A DNA stretch of 64,000 bases, from positions 22,704 to 86,703 of the forward strand of contig CAYTGR010000014.1 of the NCBI GenBank assembly GCA_964437445.1. Direction: 5' to 3'. The DNA is from CAYTGR01 sp964437445 (GTDB lineage Bacteria > Chloroflexota > Anaerolineae > B4-G1 > SLSP01). The position numbers and the translations under genes are program-made. The notes under the pieces were generated by a model. That model worked only from the letters and a program-made list of their open reading frames with translations. It had not been told where the DNA came from and ran no database searches. Positions 8,479 through 17,514 of this stretch are shown piece by piece. Numbering within the stretch: the first letter of the stretch is position 1; each line of letters starts with the position of its first letter.

Positions 8479-9723
8479 TTACCCCCAACGCAACAGTACC
8501 AACGCGACCAACAGCCGCAACAAAGCCGCCAGGGCCAAAGCCGGCCCCACGGTTAACCACTCTCCCAACCACGGACCGAGCAAAGAGGCCAGCAGGATCG
8601 CCCCATTGAGGGCCAGGTTGTACCAGGCGAGATGGGCCGGACGGTCATCGGCCGGCACTTTCTCCAGCAGATAATTCCCTACGGCGGCCCCCAGCAGCGA
8701 CCAGGCCAGACCGCCCACTGCTGACGCGACCAGGAAGAGCCCCACCCCGCGGCTTAACGCCAGCAGGGCCGGATAGCCACTCAGCAGGGTGGCACCCAGG
8801 CCCACGAGTCGCCGGTTGCCCAGCCGCCGGGTCAGCCGTTCCAACTGTAGCGAGCCGAGAAAGACCATGACGTAGAAAAGCGCCGTGCCCAGGCTGATCT
8901 GTTGGTCGGAAAGGTGTAGCTGCCCCACCTGGTACAAAGGGAACAATGACATGGGAATGTACTGGACCAGGTGAAAAGCAAAGAGTCCCACCAATACTCG
9001 CGCAAAAGATGTACGCAAGATATCAAGCCGGATCAACCGGGAACGGCGTGCCGGTGAGGCCGGCACCGGGACAGAGGCGTTTTCCGGTTCCGCCAGAGGA
9101 TGTACGGCCTTCAGGTAAACGCTGCTCAACAGGGCGCCCAGAAAGCCAACACCGAAGACGAGCTGGTACCCCACGGGCAGGCCCAAGGTCGTCAAGACAT
9201 GCCCCGAGACGAGCGAGGTGATGATAAAGATCACGGCCGAGAGGGCATTGCGCACCCCGGCGACACGCCCTCGCCATTCATGGGGGACAGCACCGGCAAA
9301 AAGGGCGTTGAAGCCAATGGTCAGGGCCGTCGCCGGGATACTCCCCAACAACGTCAGGCCCACCAGCGCCCAGATCTGGGCCTGCGCTCCCAGGAAAAAA
9401 GGGAGCAGCGCCCACAGGAGGTAGCCGGACCGCTGCACCAGCGAAGTCCAGAAAACGGCCTTATCCACCGGACGCTTCTCCAACCACCGGCCGGCCGGCA
9501 GTGTGAGCAACAGGTTAACTACGGCCGGGCCAGCGTTAAACAGGCCCAGCTGGAAAGCGGTCGCCCCCAGCCGGGCCGCATAGACGGTGACAAAATTCAG
9601 CGCACTACCGGCCAGCACACTGTACCCGGCTATATCCAGGTATAAATTTTTGAAGTTGGCGCGATGTTCAGCCGGGACCGGCTGGCCAGAACGACCGACG
9701 AGCAGAAATTTGATGCCACGCAT
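8479..9723 (-). CDS. Major facilitator superfamily transporter
   Basis: The 414-residue protein has about twelve hydrophobic segments in two halves joined by a polar loop near residue 215 (EPENASVPVPASPARRSR), the layout of MFS secondary transporters. The segment LPAGRWLEKRPVDKAVFW after the second helix fits the MFS loop 2-3 signature, and FAGAVPHEWRGRVAGVRNAL resembles the R-G motif after helix 4. The ATG at 9723 follows GAGGAACCTGT. The upstream in-frame start at 9765 falls inside the terminator stem of the previous gene, so it is rejected. The substrate cannot be predicted. The gene probably depends on readthrough or on a promoter I could not locate. Confidence 0.8.
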   Translation of the reverse strand: MRGIKFLLVGRSGQPVPAEHRANFKNLYLDIAGYSVLAGSALNFVTVYAARLGATAFQLGLFNAGPAVVNLLLTLPAGRWLEKRPVDKAVFWTSLVQRSGYLLWALLPFFLGAQAQIWALVGLTLLGSIPATALTIGFNALFAGAVPHEWRGRVAGVRNALSAVIFIITSLVSGHVLTTLGLPVGYQLVFGVGFLGALLSSVYLKAVHPLAEPENASVPVPASPARRSRLIRLDILRTSFARVLVGLFAFHLVQYIPMSLFPLYQVGQLHLSDQQISLGTALFYVMVFLGSLQLERLTRRLGNRRLVGLGATLLSGYPALLALSRGVGLFLVASAVGGLAWSLLGAAVGNYLLEKVPADDRPAHLAWYNLALNGAILLASLLGPWLGEWLTVGPALALAALLRLLVALVLLRWG

Positions 9724-9736
9724 ACAGGTTCCTCGC

Positions 9737-9774
9737 CAAACAAACACCCGGTAGGGTGCTACCATACCGGGTGT
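9737..9774 (-). terminator. Intrinsic terminator of the PA14-domain gene
   Basis: On the minus strand ACACCCGGTA (from 9774) pairs with TACCGGGTGT (to 9744) and is followed by TTTGTTTGG. It lies 27 bases after the stop at 9801. Confidence 0.8.
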
Positions 9775-9800
9775 CTCGGTTAACCGAAATTATATCACAC

Positions 9801-12107
9801 TCAAGGGGTGAGAGGAACCGTCGGAGTGGGCGTCGGGGTAGGCGACGGTGTGGGAGTCGCGGTAGGTGATGGCGGCGGCGTATCCGTAGGTGGTGGCGTC
9901 CATGTCGGCGTGGGAGCGCTCACCGGGGGCGTTGAGGTCGGCGTCGGCACGCTGAGGGTCGGGGTAGCCGTCGGTGACGGCAGGGGCGTCACCGTCGGCG
10001 TGACCAAGTCCCCCACCCGATCCACCCAGACCTGGGCCAGCGCACCGCCGGTCCCCTCAAAGTATTCCACCACGACCGTATGATTGCCGGCCCCCAGCGG
10101 CAGATCCACCACATAGGTCCGATCGCCGCTGCTGGTGTGCCACTCGCTGATGTACAGGGTATTATCCACGTAGAGCCGGATACCGTCGTCGGCCCGCGCC
10201 GAGAAACGATAGACACCCGCCCCCAGGGCCAGGGTGCGGCTCCAGCGTACCGAGAAGTTGTCCGACGGCAGGCCACTGGCCGGCTCCTTCGTGCCCCACA
10301 CGAAATCTATCTTGGGATCGTTGCGGACCAGCACCGGATTGCCGCTCAGATTGGGGTTAGACCAGTATTCGCCTTTCCAGTCGGGGTAGGTGGGCTGGGC
10401 CACTTTCTCCCACCAGACCCGCAGGCGGGCATTCCCCTTCTTCTCGTAATAATCCACCTGTACAGTGTGCGCGCCTACACTGAGCGCCAGATCGGTCACT
10501 ACCTCACGGGGCGAACCATCGCGCCACTCATCAATGATCGGCTGGTTATCCACCCAGAGCCGCGCCCCGTCATCTACCAGTATGTGGAAACGGTAGGTCG
10601 CGGCCTCAAAAGTCGCCGCACGGGTCCAGCGAGCAGAGAAGTTATCCACCGGCAGCACCGGGTCGGGTGCTGCCTGCCCCCAGGTGAAATCCAACGCCGT
10701 GTCGTTGCGGATCAGCACGGGGCCGCCCGCCTGACTGGAGTTCGGCCAGAACTCGCCGCGCCAATCGGGGTAAGTCGCGCCCTTTTCCCACCAAACACGG
10801 ACGGCCGCCACGTCACTGGCCTCATAGTAATCTATCTGGATCAAATGGTAGCCAGCCGCCAGCCGGTAATCTACCACCATCTCGCGCAAGGTACCGTCGC
10901 GCCACTCGTTGACCAGCAACGCGCCATCCACCCACAACCGCACCCCATCGTCGGCCTGCACATGGAAGCGATACAGCGCCGCGTCAAAGGGCAACGTCCG
11001 GGTCCAGCGCACAGAGAACTGGTCGGCCGGCAAACCGGAGGCCGGACTGTTGCGCCCCCAGTTGAAATCAACGGCCACGTCATTACGCACTAACACCGGC
11101 GCGCCGCTGAATGCAGGCTGGTTAAAATATTCACCGCGCCATTGGGGGAAATCACCTAAACGCTCCCACCAGACCTGCAGGGCAGCACGCCCCAGGTTTT
11201 CGTAGTACTCCACACGCAGGGAATGCGTGCCGGCAGTCAGAACCTGATCCACAGCGTAGACCACACCGGCGGCGTTATGCCATTGATCTATGACCAGTTG
11301 CCCATCCACCCAGAGCCGCACGCCGTCGTCGCTCAGCGCGTAGAAGCGGTAAGTCCCGGCCGAGAAGTTGAGCGACCGCGTCCAGCGGGCAGAGAAAAGA
11401 TCCACCGGCAATTCCGCGGCCGGACCGCCCTCCCCCCAATTGAAACTGAGCTCGGCATCGTCCCGCACCAGTGCCGGCGCGCCGGTCAGGTCACGGTTGG
11501 CGTAATACTCACCTCGCCACCCCACAATCACCGACGGAACCGTGGGAGTCGGGGTGGCCGTGGGCAAAGTGGGAGACGGGGTGGCGGTGACGGTCAATGT
11601 CGCCGTCGGCCCGGCGGCCACGAGCCGGAAAAGCGCTTGCGCGCGCTGCGCCGTCGTCGGCGACCAGGCCACCACCGCGGCTTCGGGCAGCCCAGTCAGC
11701 GCCGGATCGGGGGGGAAGGCAAAGGCGGCGGCGAAGCTGCCATCCTCCTTGACCACCGCGCTCGTCAAGGCTGCCTGAGGTGCCCCCGTGGCCTTGGGGG
11801 CACTCACCCCGACAAAGACGGTTTCGCCCGGTTGCCACCGCCGTCCAATGGCGGTGACCAAGGTACCCGGGCCGCCTTCGGCCGGCAAGACGGTTAATGT
11901 CGGACCGGTACCCGGCTTAGGATTGGGGCCGGGGATCCAGCCACTGCTGCGCAAGGCAAAGACCGCCAACACGACAGCCGCCAGGATCAATACAAAGATC
12001 ACCCCACCTCCCAGCAACAACAACCAGGGAAAGCCTCCTGGCGGCGCCGGGCTGGTCAATTCCTCCTCTTCTTCACCTAATAACTCAATCTCGTTTTCAT
12101 CTTCCAT
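9801..12107 (-). CDS. Membrane-anchored surface protein with four PA14 domains
   Basis: The 768-residue protein begins with an acidic cytoplasmic stub (EIELLGEEEEELTS) and one membrane helix at about residues 29-52. A Pro/Thr linker and a beta-rich domain follow, then four consecutive PA14 modules at about 193-318, 319-445, 446-573 and 575-700. Each has the W[RK]GE[YF] opening and the DDG[VIA]RL[WY]VD core. PA14 folds bind carbohydrate in adhesins and glycosidases. The C-terminal ~65 residues are almost only Pro, Thr and Ser. There is no sorting signal or enzyme domain, so a sugar-binding surface or adhesion role is the best inference. GAGGGGAAAC precedes the start. A divergent gap separates it from the ACT-kinase operon. 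Confidence 0.85.
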   Translation of the reverse strand: MEDENEIELLGEEEEELTSPAPPGGFPWLLLLGGGVIFVLILAAVVLAVFALRSSGWIPGPNPKPGTGPTLTVLPAEGGPGTLVTAIGRRWQPGETVFVGVSAPKATGAPQAALTSAVVKEDGSFAAAFAFPPDPALTGLPEAAVVAWSPTTAQRAQALFRLVAAGPTATLTVTATPSPTLPTATPTPTVPSVIVGWRGEYYANRDLTGAPALVRDDAELSFNWGEGGPAAELPVDLFSARWTRSLNFSAGTYRFYALSDDGVRLWVDGQLVIDQWHNAAGVVYAVDQVLTAGTHSLRVEYYENLGRAALQVWWERLGDFPQWRGEYFNQPAFSGAPVLVRNDVAVDFNWGRNSPASGLPADQFSVRWTRTLPFDAALYRFHVQADDGVRLWVDGALLVNEWRDGTLREMVVDYRLAAGYHLIQIDYYEASDVAAVRVWWEKGATYPDWRGEFWPNSSQAGGPVLIRNDTALDFTWGQAAPDPVLPVDNFSARWTRAATFEAATYRFHILVDDGARLWVDNQPIIDEWRDGSPREVVTDLALSVGAHTVQVDYYEKKGNARLRVWWEKVAQPTYPDWKGEYWSNPNLSGNPVLVRNDPKIDFVWGTKEPASGLPSDNFSVRWSRTLALGAGVYRFSARADDGIRLYVDNTLYISEWHTSSGDRTYVVDLPLGAGNHTVVVEYFEGTGGALAQVWVDRVGDLVTPTVTPLPSPTATPTLSVPTPTSTPPVSAPTPTWTPPPTDTPPPSPTATPTPSPTPTPTPTVPLTP

Positions 12108-12488
12108 GTTTCCCCTCCTCTAAAAGCGTGTCGTAACCTGTGGCGTCTCTACTATGGGTGATGTGCGATGGATAATCCGTAAACACTCCTATCATACCAC
12201 AAAAATAACTGTTATGGGGGCGTTAGAATGACAGGGAAAAGAAACCTGGTATCCTTAGCTCACCTGAAAGTTAAATTAGAGTTACATAGTTGACCAAGAA
12301 AAGGCCCGTGATCAGCCGGCGGGTTGTCAGCTGCTTACCTGCTGGACTTGCATGTTTTGCACCTTGCCCCTGGCCCGTTCAAGGGTATAATAAAAGCGCA
12401 CAAGAATTCATGCACGGGCTGAGGGTTGACTTTCTACCTGCTCAAACCCTCATCGGGGACCAAAGCCAGAAATAGCGAGGTAACAAGT
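12108..12488. other. Divergent intergenic region
   Basis: This 381-base gap separates two divergent genes. On the minus strand an extended -10 (TGG-TATGAT, core at 12191-12196) could serve the PA14 gene, giving a leader of about 80 bases. On the plus strand a clear promoter lies at 12364-12391. I found no convincing reading frame and no repeat. Confidence 0.5.
12364..12391 (+). promoter_or_regulatory. Sigma-70-type promoter of the ACT/kinase/pcm operon
   Basis: TTGCCC (12364-12369) and TATAAT (12386-12391) are separated by 16 bases. The expected transcript starts near 12398, about 90 bases before the ATG at 12489. The next two genes follow with short gaps and are probably co-transcribed. Confidence 0.65.
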
Positions 12489-12953
12489 ATGGAACTGCCA
12501 CCCGGATTGCTACATACGATTGCTCAAACCCGGCTGTTTACCGACGCCCAGACTTACACCATCCTCAGTGTCCCGTTGACTCAGACCACGGAAGCGCTGC
12601 GTTTTTTGGTGCAACTGGACGAACCTTTCTCGGCCCTGGTGCGCGACAAAGACGAAGTAACCGTAGTGCTGCCCCGTGCGATCTGGGATGAGGCCCGGCC
12701 GGCCCTGGATGCTATCGCCGAATCCGGTGACTACCGGCTCATCACCTTTGATCTGCCGCTGGACCTGGGACTGGTGGGCTACCTGGCGACGCTGACCTCC
12801 GTGGTGGCCGAACAAGGCGTCAGTGTCTTCCCTGTTTCCGCCTTTGCGCGCGATCACATCCTCGTACCGGTAGACGATTTTGACCGGGCCTGGGAGGCCT
12901 TGCGCGCCTTCATCCGCGCCTGCCGGACAAAGGAAGCTGCTGAAAAAGCCTGA
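12489..12953 (+). CDS. ACT-domain protein (ACT_7/CASTOR-like)
   Basis: This 154-residue protein matches the small two-ACT layout in which a first beta-alpha unit (TYTILSVPLTQTTEALRFLV) is followed by a second with the glycine-containing turn (LVGYLATLTSVVAEQGVSVF) and a final VPVDDFDRAWEAL helix. ACT folds bind amino acids and signal their level. No enzyme domain is attached. The ATG at 12489 is preceded by GAGG at suitable spacing; an upstream ATG at 12426 lacks one. It lies 15 bases before a Ser/Thr kinase, so it may sense a metabolite for the same regulatory unit, though that link is inferred only from position. Confidence 0.75.
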   Translation: MELPPGLLHTIAQTRLFTDAQTYTILSVPLTQTTEALRFLVQLDEPFSALVRDKDEVTVVLPRAIWDEARPALDAIAESGDYRLITFDLPLDLGLVGYLATLTSVVAEQGVSVFPVSAFARDHILVPVDDFDRAWEALRAFIRACRTKEAAEKA

Positions 12954-12968
12954 GCCACGGAGCCAAGC

Positions 12969-14972
12969 GTGAGTAGTGTCCTCTTCCTCATCGGCAAAAC
13001 GCTGGGTAAGTACCAGGTCGTTGAACATTTGGGCCACGGCGGCATGGCCGAGGTGTACAAGGCTCAACATGAACGCCTGGACCGCATGGTCGCGCTCAAA
13101 GTCCTCCATCCTTTCCTGGCAGAAGACGAAGGCTTCATCACCCGCTTTGAGCGCGAGGCTCGCATCGTCGCCACCCTGCGGCACCCCAACATCGTCCAGG
13201 TCTTTGACTTTGACCACAGCCAGGAGTTGGATCTCTATTACATGGTCATGGAGTACATTGAGGGGTCAACCCTCAAAGCACGTCTGACCGAGGGGCCGCT
13301 GCCGCCGGATGAAGCTACCCGAATTGTGGCCGCCATTGCTGATGCGCTGGATTACGCGCATCGCCGCGGGATGATCCACCGCGACATCAAACCGGCTAAC
13401 ATCATGTTCACCGCCGATGGGCAACCCGTTTTGACCGATTTCGGGATTGCGCGCATCATCAGCCTATCAGGGTTGACCGCCAGCGGGGCCATGGTCGGAA
13501 CCCCCGCCTACATGGCCCCGGAGGTAGGGCTGGGGCAGCCGAGCACCCCAGCCTCTGACATCTACTCGCTGGGGGTCGTCCTGTACCAGCTGATCACGGG
13601 GCGGCTGCCCTTTGAAAGCGACAGTCCCATGGGACTGGTGATGCAGCACATCAACGATCCGGTCCCACCCCCCTCACGTTTTGCCCCCAAGCTGCCGGGT
13701 CCGTTGGAAGCGATTATCCTCAAAACGTTGGCCAAACGGCCCGAAGCCCGCTATGCCAGCGCCAGCGCGCTCGCCTTGGAGTTGCGTAACGCGATGCGGC
13801 TGGAGTCGCCGGCCGTCACGACGACGACGGTTTCCATGCCCACTGTCGGTCAGGAGGCGGCCGCTCCCCCTACCCCGCCCACGCCGACAACGCCGGTGGT
13901 CAAAAGCGCCGCCCAGGCCGGCCTGGCAGCCGAAGAAGAGCCGCTGCTGCGCACCTGGCCGCCCCGTTCGGCCAGTGAAGCCACCCCGGCAACGCCTCGC
14001 CTTGAAGAGGAAAAGAAACCGGCCACCCCCGCGCCCCGGCCGGCGCGCCGCCGTCTGGGCTGGCTCCGTACGTTGGTAATTTTGTCGGCATTGGCGCTGG
14101 TAGCCCTCTTGGGTTGGCAACGCTGGGGTGACACACTCACCAGTTTATTAAGGGGCACCATGATTTTGACCTCGGTTCCCCCGGCGGAAGGCTTCACCCC
14201 GACGCCAACTCCCAGGACCGAAAGACCTGCCGGTACCCTCACCCCGGCTCCAGAGACCGCCTTGCCGGCCACGGTAGCGCCCCCCACCGTCCCTTGCACG
14301 TTCCGCGGCGCGGCCGAACGGGTCTACACCACCCCCAGCAGTAAAGAGGTCGCTCCAGGGACTCAATTGATCGCCTACCTCACGTTGCGCAACACCGGCG
14401 AATGTGCCTGGCCGGCCGAGACCCAGCTGGCCTTTGCCACTGGCGAGCCGCTGAACGCGCCAGACAGCCTGCCGGTGGAACCACTGGCGCCGGGCAGCCT
14501 GATGCAGGTCGTGTTGCCCCTGCGCGCCCCGGCCGCGGTCGGCGTTTACACTTCCACGTGGGAGATCCGGTTACCCAACGGGGAAGCGGTGGGACCGCCG
14601 ATTGTCCTCCAGATTGTGGTGAGCGACCTGCCGACTGCCACGCCCAACACAGTCAAGACGACGCCTCAGCCGACCACTACGTCGCTTCCCCCCCTGACCC
14701 TGGCCGCGCCCGCCCTGTTGGACTGGCAGGACGACCCGACCCAGGGAACATGGTCGGCCCGCTTAGTAGTGCAGCCCAGCGGCGGCACAGGCCAGTACCG
14801 CAGCTATCGGGGCGCCATTCACGCCGGGACCGAGCTCCAGCAGGGCATTGTGGAGATCCGAGGCACGCGCTGCCAGGAGGTCCCGCTCACGCTCTGGGTA
14901 GTCTCCGGCGAGCAAGTCGCGAGCTGGGATGGCCTGATCCCCTACCCCGCACCCGAGCGTTGTACCCCCTGA
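12969..14972 (+). CDS. Membrane Ser/Thr protein kinase with Ig-like extracytoplasmic domain
   Basis: A Hanks-type kinase domain occupies residues ~14-275. It has the glycine loop GHGGMAEVY, the ATP-binding lysine K44 in VALKVL, the catalytic HRDIKPANI (D139), DFGIAR (D157) and the GTPAYMAPE loop, so it should be active. A Pro-rich juxtamembrane stretch leads to one membrane helix near 364-384. The exterior has a Thr/Pro linker, then a domain with LRNTGECAWPAETQL that resembles the NBR1-type Ig-like fold, and a final beta-rich domain. The start is a GTG with GGAG ahead of it. Such kinases sense envelope or cell-wall ligands. The preceding ACT gene and the following pcm gene are likely operon partners. 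Confidence 0.9.
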   Translation: MSSVLFLIGKTLGKYQVVEHLGHGGMAEVYKAQHERLDRMVALKVLHPFLAEDEGFITRFEREARIVATLRHPNIVQVFDFDHSQELDLYYMVMEYIEGSTLKARLTEGPLPPDEATRIVAAIADALDYAHRRGMIHRDIKPANIMFTADGQPVLTDFGIARIISLSGLTASGAMVGTPAYMAPEVGLGQPSTPASDIYSLGVVLYQLITGRLPFESDSPMGLVMQHINDPVPPPSRFAPKLPGPLEAIILKTLAKRPEARYASASALALELRNAMRLESPAVTTTTVSMPTVGQEAAAPPTPPTPTTPVVKSAAQAGLAAEEEPLLRTWPPRSASEATPATPRLEEEKKPATPAPRPARRRLGWLRTLVILSALALVALLGWQRWGDTLTSLLRGTMILTSVPPAEGFTPTPTPRTERPAGTLTPAPETALPATVAPPTVPCTFRGAAERVYTTPSSKEVAPGTQLIAYLTLRNTGECAWPAETQLAFATGEPLNAPDSLPVEPLAPGSLMQVVLPLRAPAAVGVYTSTWEIRLPNGEAVGPPIVLQIVVSDLPTATPNTVKTTPQPTTTSLPPLTLAAPALLDWQDDPTQGTWSARLVVQPSGGTGQYRSYRGAIHAGTELQQGIVEIRGTRCQEVPLTLWVVSGEQVASWDGLIPYPAPERCTP

Positions 14973-14981
14973 CGAGGCCTC

Positions 14982-15653
14982 ATGGTCGCCGTACCGGCCG
15001 CTCAACAAGAGGAGCAATGGACCGCCGAGCGGATTGCCATGGTGGAGTTGATCCGCTCCCGGGGCGTGCGGGACGTTGCCGTGCTCCAAGCGATGGCGCG
15101 AGTTCCGCGCCATCGTTTTGTTCCTGAGGACGTCCAACGTCACGCCTATGGGGATTATCCACTGCCCATCGGCCACCGGCAAACCATCTCGCAGCCCTAC
15201 ATTGTCGCCCTGATGACCGAGGCCCTGGCACTCAAACCGGGAGATAAGGTGCTGGAGCTGGGCACCGGCTCGGGCTACCAAACCGCCATTTTGGCCGAAA
15301 TGGGCATGGAAGTTTATTCCATAGAGATCATTGCCGCGCTCCATGCGGGCGCGCTGGCACGGCTGACCGAGCTGGGATACACTACCGTCCATCTGCGATT
15401 GGGCGACGGTCACCAGGGTTGGGCTGAACAGGCCCCCTATGTCGGCATCATCGCCACGGCCGCGCCGCTGGCAGTCCCGCCCGCGCTGTTAGAGCAACTG
15501 GCGCAGGGGGGGCGTCTGGTCATCCCGGTGGGGGTCAGCGGCGATTACCAAACCTTGTGGAAAATCGTCAAAACCGGGGAGCATTTCCAGTACCAGGATT
15601 TAGGGGGTGTGGCCTTCGTGCCGCTGGTCCCCGGCTCGCCGTGGAGCGGATAA
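14982..15653 (+). CDS. pcm: Protein-L-isoaspartate O-methyltransferase
   Basis: The enzyme methylates isoaspartyl residues in aged proteins using S-adenosylmethionine, which starts their repair. The 223-residue product has the family opening (MVELIRSRGVRDVAVLQAM, then VPRHRFVPE), the substrate-binding QTISQPYIVALMTEAL segment, the SAM-binding LELGTGSGYQTAIL, and the late ALLEQLAQGGRLVIPVG strand. Length is typical. The ATG at 14982 lies nine bases after the kinase stop; an ATG at 15042 encoding MVELIRS would also give a near-complete enzyme. Last gene of the plus-strand unit. Confidence 0.9.
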   Translation: MVAVPAAQQEEQWTAERIAMVELIRSRGVRDVAVLQAMARVPRHRFVPEDVQRHAYGDYPLPIGHRQTISQPYIVALMTEALALKPGDKVLELGTGSGYQTAILAEMGMEVYSIEIIAALHAGALARLTELGYTTVHLRLGDGHQGWAEQAPYVGIIATAAPLAVPPALLEQLAQGGRLVIPVGVSGDYQTLWKIVKTGEHFQYQDLGGVAFVPLVPGSPWSG

Positions 15654-15696
15654 CCCCGCAGGGCGCAGCTCAGCCGGGCCAGCCGCGACCGGCGCA

Positions 15697-16587
15697 TCAC
15701 AGGTCTAACCGCATCTCCACCCGCCGGAAAGTCTCCAGAAAGTGAAAACTCTGCATGGCGGGCCAATGGGGATCATCGGCAGGCAGGTTCTCCATTTTGG
15801 TATCCAGCAGCGGATGTTGCGTATAAAGCGCGTGCAGTAACGCCCGTCCGACCTCAAAGGGATCGCCGGCTTCAGTCTGCAACACCATCCGGCCCAGCTG
15901 GAAGATCGTATTTTGGTAAACAATCCACCCTTGCCCGCCGTTTTCCAGTTCCACCATCAAACCGGCCATGTAGCCGGCCTTGTAGAGCGAAGGGGCCTCA
16001 TCCAGCCATGAAGGAATGCTGCGCCGTTGGGCCAGCAGTTCCAGTGCTGTGGATGAAGGCAACAGGCGGGCCAGGTAAGGCGGCACTTCCACGCGGGGGG
16101 GACCAGGAGGGCGCCGGACTACCAATAGCTCACGGACTTCCACAAAGCCCAGCTTAAGAAAGAGCCGATAGGCCGGCTCGTTGTGCTGAATGACTTCCAG
16201 AATGATATGGTCGGCCCGCAAGCGGCAGGAATGACCGATCAGGTAGCGCATGAGCATCTCACCGGTCCCCCGGCGGCGGGTGGTGGGCAACACGCCCAGG
16301 CGGGTGATCCAGGTGTAGCCAGGACGGACACCCAACATGGCCAGCCCCAACATTTCCCCATCGGCCATGGCGACCCCGGAGAGATCCAGGTCCACATCAT
16401 AAATGTGGATATACTCGCGCAAGCGCGCCACGTTCATCGGCATGGGCACGATGTAATCAATGCGCGTCTGGTTGTAAGCCTCCGTCAACTGTTCCAGCGT
16501 GAACCGGCTGGCAGGGAGCAAGGTCACGGCCTCATCGGCCGGCGGGTAGAAATCAAGACAGGGGGAACCAGCAAGTAGAGGGATCAA
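15697..16587 (-). CDS. GNAT-family N-acetyltransferase
   Basis: The 296-residue protein has a central GNAT core. ITRLGVLPTTRRRGTGEMLM is the acetyl-CoA-binding motif A near residue 95-115. IILEVIQHNEPAYRLFLKLGF is the following strand-helix. A C-terminal extension of about 150 residues may be a degenerate second GNAT fold. The start appears to be TTG at 16587, with GAGGA ten bases upstream; no ATG lies nearby in frame. It is the last gene of the long minus-strand signalling run and sits 85 bases after a stand-alone receiver gene. The substrate is unknown. Confidence 0.75.
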   Translation of the reverse strand: MIPLLAGSPCLDFYPPADEAVTLLPASRFTLEQLTEAYNQTRIDYIVPMPMNVARLREYIHIYDVDLDLSGVAMADGEMLGLAMLGVRPGYTWITRLGVLPTTRRRGTGEMLMRYLIGHSCRLRADHIILEVIQHNEPAYRLFLKLGFVEVRELLVVRRPPGPPRVEVPPYLARLLPSSTALELLAQRRSIPSWLDEAPSLYKAGYMAGLMVELENGGQGWIVYQNTIFQLGRMVLQTEAGDPFEVGRALLHALYTQHPLLDTKMENLPADDPHWPAMQSFHFLETFRRVEMRLDL

Positions 16588-16672
16588 AATGACAATTCCT
16601 CATCAGGCTTTCTTACAGCGTTTTAGTTTTAACAATCACGGTTCACTTTTTACGCTAATTCACTTGCCACGC

Positions 16673-17050
16673 CTACTTGCCACTTGAGTCTCTGAAGAAA
16701 GAGGTCACCTGGAGAGCAAAATCTTTGACATTAATGGGCTTAGAGATAAAACCAGTACAACCGTAGGCCTCGGCCATCTGGCGAGCGGTATCGGGCGGCC
16801 AGGCGGTCACCACCACCACCGGCACATCGGTGAGCTCCGGCAACATTTTGATCAGGGCGGCCACCGTCTGCCCATCTAAATCGGGGAGTCCCATGTCCAG
16901 CAGAATTAAGTCCGGCCTTTCTTGCATCGCCATTTGCAGGCCGGCGTTGGCCTCTGTCGCATGGAGCATACGATATCCCAAAATTTCCAGTAAGCGGATA
17001 ATCAAACGGGCATCGTAGGGGTTATCTTCCATCAAGAGAATAGTTTTCAT
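16673..17050 (-). CDS. Stand-alone response regulator receiver (CheY-like)
   Basis: The whole 125-residue protein is one receiver domain: acidic pair E8/D9, phosphoacceptor D52 in LLDMGLPDLDG, T82 in VVVTAW and K104 in ISKPI. All residues needed for phosphorylation are present. No output domain is attached, so it must act through protein contact or as a phosphate shuttle in a relay. It lies downstream of a second receiver and the PLP-receiver fusion, on the same strand. Confidence 0.92.
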   Translation of the reverse strand: MKTILLMEDNPYDARLIIRLLEILGYRMLHATEANAGLQMAMQERPDLILLDMGLPDLDGQTVAALIKMLPELTDVPVVVVTAWPPDTARQMAEAYGCTGFISKPINVKDFALQVTSFFRDSSGK

Positions 17051-17131
17051 GCCCTATCCTTCGTCAAGTGAAAAAAAGCCAAGAGGTCGGTTCGCCCATA
17101 CCGGTCCAGCAATCCACGCGGCGACCGGGGT

Positions 17132-17509
17132 TCACTGAGGAGGCGCCAGGTAGAATCCTACCTTGGCCAATAATTCCATGGCCTGGACCGGTTTGGACAG
17201 GTAATCATCGCAGCCAGCGGCCAGAAAACGTTCCCGGTCCCCCACCATGGCCGAAGCGGTCAACGCAATGACCAATGTCTGGCGCAGGTCGGGGTCGCTC
17301 TTAATGCGCGAAACCACCTCAATCCCGTCCATGCCTGGTAACCCAATATCCAACAAGACCAGAGCCGGCCGGAGCTCACGCACCATGGTCAAACCGGTCG
17401 GCCCATCTTCAGCCTCATGGAGCACATAGCCGCGCGACGAGAGGATTTTACGGACCAATCGGCGGTTATGGTAATTATCTTCGATATACAAAATGTTATC
17501 GTCTGGCAT
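17132..17509 (-). CDS. Stand-alone response regulator receiver
   Basis: A 125-residue single receiver with E10/D11, phosphoacceptor D54 in LLDIGLPGMDG, T84 in IALTAS and K106 in YLSKPV. The sequence resembles the receivers found at the C-terminus of hybrid kinases (DNILYIEDNYHNRRLV). Its start lies only five bases after the stop of the PLP-enzyme/receiver fusion, so the two are almost certainly co-translated. Confidence 0.92.
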   Translation of the reverse strand: MPDDNILYIEDNYHNRRLVRKILSSRGYVLHEAEDGPTGLTMVRELRPALVLLDIGLPGMDGIEVVSRIKSDPDLRQTLVIALTASAMVGDRERFLAAGCDDYLSKPVQAMELLAKVGFYLAPPQ

Positions 17510-17514
17510 TAAGC

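Noticed and set aside
10080..11093. 337-codon plus-strand frame opposite the PA14 domains
   Set aside because: Antisense shadow; its internal repeats simply mirror the PA14 repeats.
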